DNA from: Corallococcus terminator
GTDB taxonomy: Bacteria; Myxococcota; Myxococcia; Myxococcales; Myxococcaceae
DNA: 43,306 nt
Direction: 5' to 3'
Assembly: GCF_003611635.1 (NCBI RefSeq)
Contig: NZ_RAVZ01000033.1
Span: 1-43,306 of the forward strand
Below the pieces are notes generated by a model. It made no database searches. It was not told where the DNA came from and saw only the letters and a list, made by a program, of their open reading frames with translations. Position numbers and translations under genes: made by a program. Shown one piece after another: positions 33,501 through 41,470 of this stretch; the first letter of the stretch is position 1, and every line of letters begins with the position of its first letter.

Positions 33501-36500
33501 TGACGTTGGCCCGGCTGCCGTTGAACCCCAATGGCAAGGTGGACGCGCGCGCGCTGCCCGTCCCCACGCGCGCCAGCGACGACGCCCACGCGCCCCGCGA
33601 GGCGCCCCGCACCGACGCGGAGCTACGGCTGGCCCCCATCTGGAGCGAGGTCCTCCGGCTGGAACGCGTGAGCCGTCACGACAACTTCTTCGAACTGGGC
33701 GGCGACTCCATCCTGGGCATCCTGGTCGTCACCCGGGCGCGTCGGGCCGGACTCCAGCTCACGCCCCAGCACATCTCCCAGCACCAGACCCTCGCGGAGC
33801 TGGCCGCCGTCGCGGTCTCCACCCTCCCCACCGCCGTGGCCGAACAAAGCGCGGTCACGGGCGAGGTCCCGCTGACGCCCATCCAGCACTGGTACTTCGA
33901 GCTGGAGCCCGTGGAGCCGCACCACTTCAACCAGTCCCTGCTGTTGAAGACGCCGCCCGGATTGAAGCAGGAAGGGCTCGCGCGGGTGCTCGAACACCTG
34001 CTGGGCCATCACGATGCGCTGCGCCTGCGCTTCACCCGCATGGGTACGGGCTGGAGCCAGCGGCTGGCCGCACCCGGTGAGCCCGTCGCGCTGCACCGGC
34101 TGGACCTGGGCGCGCTTGCCGAGGACGCGCGGACCCACGCGATGGAGGCCGCCGCGAACGAGGCACAGGCCAGCCTGGACCTGCGACAGGGCCCCCTCTT
34201 GCGCGCGGTCCTCTTCGACCGGGGCGAGGGAGCGCCGGGAAGGCTGCTGCTCGCCGTCCACCACCTGGCGGTGGACGCCGTCTCCTGGCGCATCCTGCTG
34301 GAGGACCTGGAGACGCTCTTCACACAGCTCGGCCGTGGAGAGGCGCTCCAACTGCCGCCCAAGACGACCTCCTTCAAGGAATGGGCGGTGCGGCTGGAGG
34401 ACCATGCCCGCTCCCCGGAGCTGGCGCGTGAGCGGGACTTCTGGGCCGCGCCGCGCGGGCCCGTGCCCACGCTGCGCCCCGAGCCGCGAACGCCAGCGGA
34501 GGCGAACACCCTGGGCGCGAGCGCGACGGTCCACGTCAGCCTGGGTGCCGAGGAGACCCGCGCCCTGCTGCGCGATGTTCCGGCCGCGCATGGCACGCGG
34601 ATCAACGACGTGCTGCTCTCGGCACTCGCGCGAAGCTTCCATCAGGCCGCGAACGTCTCGCCCCTGCTCGTCGCGCTGGAGGGGCACGGACGCGAGCCGA
34701 TGGGCGAAGGGGTGGATCTCTCCCGCACCGTGGGCTGGTTCACCTCCGTCTTCCCCGTGCTGCTGGAGCAGGGGCGGAGCGCCGATCCCGTGGAAGCCCT
34801 CCACGCGGTCAAGGCGCAACTCCAGGCCATCCCCCGGAGGGGCATCGGCCACGGCCTGCTGCGCTTCCTCGGACCGGACGAGACGCGGCGCCAATTCGCA
34901 CAAGGCCCCGAGCCGGAGCTCAGCTTCAACTACCTGGGCCAGTTGGATCAGCTCCTGCCCGGCGACGCCGTGTTCTCCGTGGCCGACGAACCGAAGGGGC
35001 GGGAGCATGGCCCCCTCAACCGTCGGCGCTACCTGCTCGACCTGGTGGCCGCCGTGCGCCAGGGCCAGCTCCAGGTGGAGTGGATCTACGCCCCCAGCGT
35101 CCACTCGAAGGCCACCATCGAACGCCTCGCCCAGGCGTTCCTCACGGCCCTGCGCGACATCCTCCGAGGCGAGCGGCCCGTCCGGAACCCGGAGACAGCG
35201 TCCGGGGACTTCCCCGCCGCGGCACTGACGTCAGCGGAACTCCAGACGCTGCGCTCCCGCCTCCAGGCGGCGGGCACGGAGCCCGGGGACATCGAGGACA
35301 TCTACGCGCTGGCGCCCATGCAGCAGGGGCTGCTCTTCCACTCGCTCTACGCGCCGGAGACGGGGATCTACTTCGAGCAGCTCACCCTGCGCTTCCGCGA
35401 CGGGCTGAACGCGGGCGCCTTCCAACGCGCATGGACGCAGGCGGTGGAAGACAACCCCCTGCTGCGCACCTCGTTCCACTGGGACGCGCTCGCCCATCCG
35501 GTGCAGGTGGTCCACTCCCGCGTGGAGCTGCCCTGGCGTGAGCTGGACTGGCGCGGACTGAGCGAGAGCGAACGACAGGGGCGCATGGCCTCCCTGCTCG
35601 AAGAAGACCGCCAGCGCGGGTTCGCCCTGGACCGGGCGCCGCTGATGCGCTGCACGCTCATCCGCGTCGGCGACGAGGCTTGTGAGTTCCTCTGCAGCCA
35701 TCACCACCTGCTGATGGATGGCTGGTCGCTCTCGCTGCTGCTGCGTCAGGTGCTCACCGCGTACCACGCCGCGCGACAGGGCCAGCCAACGCCGGCGAAC
35801 GCCGTGCCGGCCTTCCGCGCGTACATCGACTGGCTCCACCGGCAGGACCTTCCCGCGGCGGAGCGCTACTGGCGCCAGACGCTCGCGGGCTTCACCGCGC
35901 CGACGCCGCTGCCCTCCGCCGAGCCGGCCCGCGCGGACATCCGCCGGGGCGCCCGCGCAAGCCACGTGCTGCGTCTGCCGGGGTCCCGACTCGAAGCCCT
36001 GGCGCGCGAACACCGGCTCACGCCCAACACGCTGGTGCAGGGCGCGTGGGCCCTGATGCTGAGCCGCTACGGCAGCACGCAGGACGTGGTCTGGGGCGCG
36101 ACCGTCTCCGGACGTCCGGCGGAGCTGCCGCGCATCGAGGACATGGTGGGGCTGTTCATCAACACCCTGCCCCTGCGTGCGCACGTGGCCCCGGACGCGC
36201 AGCTCGTGCCGTGGCTCCAGGATCTCCAGGCGCGGCTCCAGCAGGGCAGCCAGTACGCCTACGCGCCGCTGGCGGAGATCCAGCGCTGGAGCGAAGTGCC
36301 CCAGGGCACCTCGCTCTTCGAGAGCATGGTGGTCTTCGAGAACTACCCCATGGACGGCGCCGTCGCCGACCTGGAGATCCTCAACCTGCATGACCTGGAG
36401 CGGGCCCACTACCCGCTCGCGCTCGTCGTCCTGCCCGGCGCCCCGCTGAACGCGCGGCTCAGCTACGACCCGACCCGGTTGGGAGTGGCGACGATCAGCC

Positions 36501-39500
36501 GCATGGCGGCCAGCTTCGAGACGCTGCTCGCGGCCCTGCTCGCGCACCCGCACCAGCGCGTGGGCGAACTGCCCGCCATGGCGGAGAGCGAGCGGCGGCT
36601 CGTGGTGGAGGAGTGGAACCAGACGTGGACCGACTTCCCCCGGCAGCAGCCAATCCATCGCCTCGTGGAGGCGCAGGTGGCGCGGACGCCGGAGGCCGTG
36701 GCCGTGGAGTACGGGGAGCGGCGTTGGACCTACCGTGAGCTCAACGGGCGGGCCAACCAGCTCGCGCACCACCTGCGTGCGCTGGGCGTGGGCCCTGAAT
36801 CGATGGTGGCGCTCTGCGTGGAGCGCTCGCCGGAGATGCTGGTCGCCATGCTGGGCATCCTCAAGGCCGGGGGCGTCTACGTCCCGCTGGACCCGAGCTA
36901 CCCCGCCGAGCGCATCGCCTTCATGATCGCGGACACCCGCGCCCCCGTGCTGCTGACCGAGGAGCGACACGCCGCGAGCCTGCCGAACACCGGGGCGCGG
37001 CGCGTGCGCCTGGATTCGGACTGGGAGCAGGTCGCCCGCGAGAGCTCCGAGAACCCGTCCTGGGACGTGGATCCGGAGCAGCTCGCCTACGCCATCTACA
37101 CGTCCGGCTCCACCGGGCAGCCCAAGGGCGTCATGGTGACGCACCGGGCGGTGAACCGGCTGGTGCTCGGCGCGCGCTACGTGAAGCTGGAGCCGACCGA
37201 CCGGATCGCCCAGGCATCGAATGCGTCCTTCGACGCCGCGACCTTCGAGATCTGGGGAGCGCTGCTGCATGGCGCCGCGGTGGTGGGGGTGGGCCGTGAC
37301 GTGACGCTGTCCCCGCCGGAGTTCGCCACGTTCCTCGAAGCGCGGCGGATCAGCGTGCTGTTCCTGACCACCGCGCTCTTCAACCAGGTCATCCGGGAGG
37401 CGCCCCGGGCCTTCCGCTTGCTGCGCTACGTCCTCTTCGGGGGCGAGCAGGTCAACCCCCGCTGGGTGCGCGAGGCCCTGGAACAGTCCGCACCCGGTGA
37501 GCTCCAACACGTCTACGGCCCCACCGAGAGCACCACGTTCGCCACGTCCTGGCGCGTGGACCGGGTGCCTCCCGGCGCGACCAACCTGCCCATCGGCGGG
37601 CCCATCTCCAACACGCGCGCGCACGTGCTGGACGCGCAACTGCAACCGGTCCCCATCGGCGTGCCGGGCGAGCTGTACCTCGGAGGCGAGGGACTGGCGC
37701 GAGGCTACCTCCACCACCCGGAGCACACCGCCACGCGCTTCACGCCGGATCCGTTCGCGAAGGAGCCCGGAGGCCGGCTCTACCGGACCGGGGACCGCGT
37801 GCGGCTGTCGCCGGACGGCGCCATCGAGTTCCTCGGCCGCGGCGACCATCAGGTGAAGCTGCGCGGCTTCCGCATCGAGCTGGGAGAGATTGAAGCGACG
37901 CTCTTGCGGCACCCCTCGGTGCGCGAGGCGGTGGCGCTCGTGCGGGAGGACGTGCCGGACAACCGGAGGCTCGTGGCCTACGCCGTCCCCCACGCCGGGC
38001 AGGTGCTCGACCTGGCGGACCTCGGCCAGTTCCTCCAGGAGCGGCTGCCCGCGTACATGGTGCCGTCCGCGCTCGTGGACCTGCCAGCGCTGCCGCTCAC
38101 GCCCAACGGCAAGACGGACTCACGCGCCCTCCCCGCGCCCCAGGCACCCTCGGAGCAAGCGGGGACCTTCGTCGCGCCCCGCACGCGCAACGAGGAGACG
38201 CTCGCCACCATCTGGGCGGAGACGCTCAAGCTGGAGCGCGTGGGCGTCCAGGACAACTTCTTCGAGCTGGGGGGCGATTCGATCCTCAGCATGCGCATCG
38301 TCGCTCGCGCCACCCAGGCCGGACTCAGGCTGCTGGTGCGGGACATCTTCGAGCACCCCGTCATCGAGGAGCTGGCCGCCGTGGCCACGCCGCTCCACGC
38401 CGCCCCCGAGGAAGCCGAGGCCAGCGGCGCGGTGCCGCTCACGCCCATCCAGCGCTGGTTCTTCGAACTGGACCTGCCCTCGCCCCACCACTTCAACCAG
38501 TCGTGCCTGCTCGAAGCGGCCGGCCGCGTGGAGGTGGAGCTCCTGTCGGGTGCGCTCCAGCACTTGCTGCGACAGCACGAGGCCCTGCGCCTGCGCTTCA
38601 CCCGCTCGCCATCGGGCTGGCAGCAGCACGTCGCGCCGCCGGAGGAAGCGGTACCGCTCGAGTTGCTGGAAGCGCGTGGAGGTGACGAACAGGCGGTGCA
38701 CGAGGCCGCCGGGCGACTCCAGGCCAGCCTGTCACTCGCGGAGGGACCGCTGCTGCGGGCGGCCCTGATCCGGGTGGGAGGCACCCCGCCGGATCGCCTC
38801 CTGCTGGTGGCGCACCACCTGGTCGTGGACTCGGTCTCCTGGCAGATCCTGCTGGAGGACCTGGACACCGCCTACCGGCAGCTCCAGCGTGGCGAACCCG
38901 TGCGACTGCCCGCGCGGACCACCTCGTTCCCGCACTGGGCCCGCCGTCTGGAGAAGGATGGCCCCGTGCGGGTCGCAGGCTCCGCGCCGCATTGGCTGGG
39001 ATTGGCAGGGACAGCCCTGGTCCCGCTGCCGGTCGATGTGTCCCAGGAGGCAGCGCAAGACACGCTGGGCACGATGGCCACGGTCTCCACCTGGCTGACG
39101 CCGGAGGAGACCCACGCCCTGCTCCGTGAGGCGCCCCGGGCCTACAACAACCGGATCAACGAGCTGCTCCTCGCCGCGCTGGCCCGGAGCTTCTTCCAGT
39201 GGACCGGACACGCCCGTGTGCTGGTGGACCTGGAGGGCCATGGCCGCGAGGAGCTGTTCGATGGACTGGACCTCTCCCGCACCGTGGGCTGGTTCACGTC
39301 CACCTTCCCCGTGCTGCTGGAGCAGGGCGGTCTGTCATCGCAGGGACAGGCCCTGCGGCAGGTGAAGGAAGCGCTGCGGAGCATCCCGGATGCGGGCATC
39401 GGCTACGGCGTGCTTCGCTTCCTGGGAGAGGGCGTGCTGCGCGAACACCTGCGCGCCCTGCCCCGACCGCAGGTGAGCTTCAACTACCTGGGACAGCAGG

Positions 39501-39841
39501 CCCGGACCCAGGAGGACAGCGCCGCGTTCCGGGCGTCCCCCGCGACGCTCGGGCTGGAGCATGATCCGAACGGACGGCGCCCGCACCTGCTCAGCATCAT
39601 CGCCGTCGTGACGGAGGGACGGCTGCGCGTGGACTGGCTGTACGGCAGCCGCGTCCACCACCGCTCCACCATCGAAGCGCGGGCCCGCGACTACCTCGAA
39701 GCCTTGCGCGGGCTCATCGCCCATTGTCGGTCGCCCGATGCGGGCGGCTATTCCGCCTCGGACTTTCCCGACGCCAACCTGAGCCAGTCCCAGCTCGACC
39801 TCATCCTGGATGAGCTCGAGCAGGACTCCACGGAGGACTAG
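30509..39841 (+). CDS. NRPS: TubC docking - C-A-T-E - C-A-T-E
   Basis: This 3110-residue enzyme has its ATG at 30509, overlapping the PKS stop. The open frame extends upstream into the PKS, but that part is out of frame with PKS coding and not NRPS-like. Residues 1-52 are a TubC_N-type docking domain (LLRDLSGQGVELW), which receives chains from an upstream synthase. Module 1 follows (C about 62-500, A 531-1020, T Ser1067, E 1121-1560), then module 2 (C 1596-2030, A 2048-2540, T Ser2591, E 2644-3090). Both E domains keep HHxxxD, RTVGWFT and FNYLGQ, so two D-residues are predicted. The C-terminal tail after E2 (ASDFPDANLSQSQLDLILDE) resembles a donor COM domain and fits handover to the next NRPS. 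Confidence 0.95.
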   Translation: MTPSRLLRDLSGQGVELWAEGDKLRYRAPNNVLTPAILADLKHHKAGLLELLRERAAPVRRHPLSQGQRALWYLYQVAPDSPAYNVAFAGRLRSEVEVPTLRESLQALVDRHATLRTTFPLSEGQPVQHVHAKREAHLELVDASGWSQEQLSARVSASYRRPFDLEQGPLMRVELFTLSPREHVLLMSLHHIVIDFWSLMVLVDELGALYQARKQGTRAELAPLTRAYSDYVDWQAELLAGPEGERLERYWKEQLSGALPALNLPVDRPRPPVQTYRGASHGFRLGPSLTRDIKALARSESATVYTVLLAAFQVLLHRYTDQQDILVGSLMAGRGQSEFAEVTGYFVNPVVLRADLSGDPTFSDFLAQVRQRVLGAMRHEDYPFPLLVERLQPNRDASLSPVFQVLFALHKPPRLEPLMELWAPAGGHASLEWAGLQLEPLAMGQQEGQFDLTLEMMETQDGLGGFFKYNTDLFDAATLRRMEEHYVALLRGVLEQPRRPISRLPLLSEDEAARLLRTWNDTRADFPTGQRIHELFEAQAARTPEAEALVDGGRRLDYRELNARANRLARHLRSLGVGPEVRVGVCVERSLELVLGLLAILKAGGTYVPLDPAYPEERLRFMIGDARTPVLLTQRKLLERLPSQTATCVCVGPDEVPGADQDDTNLGDTSRAENLAYVLYTSGSTGTPKGVSITHHSAVTLLHWARTVFTPEEYAGVLASTSICFDLSVFELFVPLSWGGKVLMAENALHLPTLEAAAEVTLINTVPSAINELLKVGRLPPSVLTVNLAGEPFSSELVRRIHRGGSVRRVYNLYGPSEDTTYSTFALLDGASQRAPTIGRPIANTQVYLLDRHLQPVPTGVAGELYLGGEGLARGYFERPALSAERFVPNPFGASPGSRLYRTGDFARHLPDGNLEFLGRQDKQVKIRGFRIELGEIEEALLAHPTLLEAVVVARNEPLGRRLVAYVVPREGQTPVPAELRRFLKERLPDHMVPATFMTLARLPLNPNGKVDARALPVPTRASDDAHAPREAPRTDAELRLAPIWSEVLRLERVSRHDNFFELGGDSILGILVVTRARRAGLQLTPQHISQHQTLAELAAVAVSTLPTAVAEQSAVTGEVPLTPIQHWYFELEPVEPHHFNQSLLLKTPPGLKQEGLARVLEHLLGHHDALRLRFTRMGTGWSQRLAAPGEPVALHRLDLGALAEDARTHAMEAAANEAQASLDLRQGPLLRAVLFDRGEGAPGRLLLAVHHLAVDAVSWRILLEDLETLFTQLGRGEALQLPPKTTSFKEWAVRLEDHARSPELARERDFWAAPRGPVPTLRPEPRTPAEANTLGASATVHVSLGAEETRALLRDVPAAHGTRINDVLLSALARSFHQAANVSPLLVALEGHGREPMGEGVDLSRTVGWFTSVFPVLLEQGRSADPVEALHAVKAQLQAIPRRGIGHGLLRFLGPDETRRQFAQGPEPELSFNYLGQLDQLLPGDAVFSVADEPKGREHGPLNRRRYLLDLVAAVRQGQLQVEWIYAPSVHSKATIERLAQAFLTALRDILRGERPVRNPETASGDFPAAALTSAELQTLRSRLQAAGTEPGDIEDIYALAPMQQGLLFHSLYAPETGIYFEQLTLRFRDGLNAGAFQRAWTQAVEDNPLLRTSFHWDALAHPVQVVHSRVELPWRELDWRGLSESERQGRMASLLEEDRQRGFALDRAPLMRCTLIRVGDEACEFLCSHHHLLMDGWSLSLLLRQVLTAYHAARQGQPTPANAVPAFRAYIDWLHRQDLPAAERYWRQTLAGFTAPTPLPSAEPARADIRRGARASHVLRLPGSRLEALAREHRLTPNTLVQGAWALMLSRYGSTQDVVWGATVSGRPAELPRIEDMVGLFINTLPLRAHVAPDAQLVPWLQDLQARLQQGSQYAYAPLAEIQRWSEVPQGTSLFESMVVFENYPMDGAVADLEILNLHDLERAHYPLALVVLPGAPLNARLSYDPTRLGVATISRMAASFETLLAALLAHPHQRVGELPAMAESERRLVVEEWNQTWTDFPRQQPIHRLVEAQVARTPEAVAVEYGERRWTYRELNGRANQLAHHLRALGVGPESMVALCVERSPEMLVAMLGILKAGGVYVPLDPSYPAERIAFMIADTRAPVLLTEERHAASLPNTGARRVRLDSDWEQVARESSENPSWDVDPEQLAYAIYTSGSTGQPKGVMVTHRAVNRLVLGARYVKLEPTDRIAQASNASFDAATFEIWGALLHGAAVVGVGRDVTLSPPEFATFLEARRISVLFLTTALFNQVIREAPRAFRLLRYVLFGGEQVNPRWVREALEQSAPGELQHVYGPTESTTFATSWRVDRVPPGATNLPIGGPISNTRAHVLDAQLQPVPIGVPGELYLGGEGLARGYLHHPEHTATRFTPDPFAKEPGGRLYRTGDRVRLSPDGAIEFLGRGDHQVKLRGFRIELGEIEATLLRHPSVREAVALVREDVPDNRRLVAYAVPHAGQVLDLADLGQFLQERLPAYMVPSALVDLPALPLTPNGKTDSRALPAPQAPSEQAGTFVAPRTRNEETLATIWAETLKLERVGVQDNFFELGGDSILSMRIVARATQAGLRLLVRDIFEHPVIEELAAVATPLHAAPEEAEASGAVPLTPIQRWFFELDLPSPHHFNQSCLLEAAGRVEVELLSGALQHLLRQHEALRLRFTRSPSGWQQHVAPPEEAVPLELLEARGGDEQAVHEAAGRLQASLSLAEGPLLRAALIRVGGTPPDRLLLVAHHLVVDSVSWQILLEDLDTAYRQLQRGEPVRLPARTTSFPHWARRLEKDGPVRVAGSAPHWLGLAGTALVPLPVDVSQEAAQDTLGTMATVSTWLTPEETHALLREAPRAYNNRINELLLAALARSFFQWTGHARVLVDLEGHGREELFDGLDLSRTVGWFTSTFPVLLEQGGLSSQGQALRQVKEALRSIPDAGIGYGVLRFLGEGVLREHLRALPRPQVSFNYLGQQARTQEDSAAFRASPATLGLEHDPNGRRPHLLSIIAVVTEGRLRVDWLYGSRVHHRSTIEARARDYLEALRGLIAHCRSPDAGGYSASDFPDANLSQSQLDLILDELEQDSTED
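30692..35210 (+). other. NRPS module 1: C-A(Ala)-T-E
   Basis: The C domain has HHIVIDF (His190, His191, Asp195), with Phe where HHxxxDG usually has Gly; this first C domain must accept a polyketide acyl donor. Reading the A-domain pocket against GrsA gives D-L-F-N-N-A-L-T-Y plus the usual Lys, the code I know for alanine. The anchoring motifs are CFDLSVFE, INTVPS, NLAGE and YNLYGPSEDTTYST. T carries GGDSI (Ser1067). The E domain has HHLAVDAVSW (His1251, His1252, Asp1256). The predicted product of the module is an N-acylated D-alanyl thioester. Confidence 0.82.
35290..39841 (+). other. NRPS module 2: C-A(Ile/Val)-T-E with donor COM tail
   Basis: The C domain begins EDIYALAPMQQGLLFHSL, the sequence type that follows E domains and accepts D-configured donors, and has HHLLMDGWS (His1732, His1733, Asp1737). 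Pocket residues read D-A-F-F-L-G-V-T-F-K (from SFDAATFE, VLFLTTALFN, LFGGEQ and HVYGPTESTTFAT). This fits a branched aliphatic residue; isoleucine is my first choice and valine second. T has GGDSI (Ser2591). The E domain has HHLVVDSVSW (His2769, His2770, Asp2774), so D-allo-Ile or D-Val is expected. Confidence 0.8.
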
Positions 39842-41470
39842 TGAGCAAGCCTCAAGTCGAGCAGATCTACCCGCTCTCGCCCTCGCAACAGGGAATGCTC
39901 TACGAGAGCCTCGCTGCCGCCGAGTCCGGCATCCACGTGGAGCAGCTCGTCTGGCGCATGGAGGGGCCCCTGGACGAGGCCGCCCTCGAACGCGCCTGGC
40001 AGCACGTCGTGGAGCGGCACGCGGTCCTGCGCACCGGCTTCGCCTGGAAGCAGCAGTCGGAGCCCGTCCAGGTCGTCCTGCCTCGCGTCGCGGTGCCCCT
40101 GCGCGGCCAGGACCTGCGGGCGCTGCCTCCCGACGAACAGCAGCAGCGGCTGGAAGCGGAGCTGGAGTCGGAGCGCCTGCGCGGCTTCAAGCTCGCGAAG
40201 GCGCCGCTGATGCGGCTGGCCCTCTTCCGCTTCAGTGATGACGAGGCCCGGTTGGTGTGGACCTTCCATCACCTGTTGCTGGATGGCTGGTGTCTGCCCC
40301 TGCTCCTTCAGGAGGTCCTGAGCTGTTACCAGGCCTTCCTCCAGGGCCAGACACCCCGCCTGGGAACGAGCCGCCCCTTCCGGGACTATGTCGCGTGGTT
40401 GAAGCGACAGGAGCCCGAGGCCGCGCGCGGCTTCTGGTCCGCCCGTCTGAAGGGCTTCACCCGACCGACGCCGCTCGGAAGGCCCGCGGCGCAGGCAACT
40501 TCCGACGCGGGCTATGGCGTCGTGCAGGCAGGCCTGCCTCCAGCGCGGACGGAAGCGCTCCTCGCGACGCTCAAGCAGCACCGGCTCACTCCCAGCTCCT
40601 TCTTCCAGGGGCTCTGGGCCGTGCTGCTGAGCCGCTACAGCGGGCAAACGGACGTGGTCTTCGGAACGACGGTGTCTGGCAGGCCGCCGGAGCTGGAGGG
40701 CGTGGAGTCGATCATCGGCCCGTTCATCAACACCCTGCCCGTGCGCAGGGTCGTGGAGCCTTCGCGCGAGCTGTGGTCCTGGTTCCAGGAGGGGCAGACC
40801 CAGCGCAACGACCAGCGCGCCTTCGAATACTGCTCCGCGGGACAGGTCCACGAGTGGAGCGAAGTGCCCGGAGCGCTCCCGCTCCACGAGAGCATCCTCG
40901 TCTACGAGAACTATCCGATGGAGGCCTTTCAGGCCTCGTCGTCCTCGGGTCCCGGCCTCGCGCTGGCCGACCTGCGCTCCATCGGCGCGAGGACGCGCCA
41001 TCCGCTCACCCTGCTCATCCTCCCGGGTTCCGAGCTGACCGTCCGGCTCGTGCATGACCGCTCACGGCTGGATGCGGCGTCCGCCGAGCGCGTCCTCCAG
41101 GGCCTGCTGGCGCTGTCCGTCGCGGTGGCGGACGGAGCGCCGGAGCGGCTGGGCGCCCTGCTGTCCCTGCTCCCGGACGACCTGATCCCCGCCGTGCATG
41201 CGCCCCGCGAAGCCACGCCCACGGACTCCCTCACGGAAGGCGGAGCGCCGAGCACCCCGCTGCAACTGCGTCTGGCCCGCCTCTGGACGGAGCTGTTGGG
41301 CGTGGAGCGGGTCGGCATGCGGGACAACTTCTTCGCGCGAGGGGGACATTCGCTGCTGGCCGCGCGCCTCGTGAGTTCGGTGAACGAGGCGTTCTCCGTG
41401 CAACTGCCGCTGGTGGGCCTCTACGAGTCGTCCACCTTCGGTGCCCTGGCTGAGCGAATTGCCTCACTCC
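39841..41470 (+). other. A-less NRPS module: C-T
   Basis: After the C domain (about residues 4-430) only a linker of about 45 residues (ending TDSLTEGGAPSTPLQ) separates it from the T domain starting at LRLARLWTELLGVERVG. A full A domain would need about 500 residues, and no A3-A10 motif (SGSTG, YGPTE, TGD, NGK) occurs here. The T domain looks functional. It must be charged by an A domain in trans, for instance the one in the following Cy-A unit or a stand-alone enzyme, as in yersiniabactin synthetase, where one A domain serves several carrier proteins. Confidence 0.85.

Noticed and set aside
30245-33589. Very long minus-strand open frame (over 1100 codons) antisense to the NRPS
   Set aside because: It is a by-product of GC-rich third positions in the true plus-strand gene. 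The translation is Gly/Arg/His/Gln-rich with no domain, and the plus frame has complete C, A, T and E motifs.
35231-37993. Minus-strand open frame of 920 codons antisense to NRPS module 2
   Set aside because: The same compositional artefact, with no recognisable domain or ribosome-binding site.
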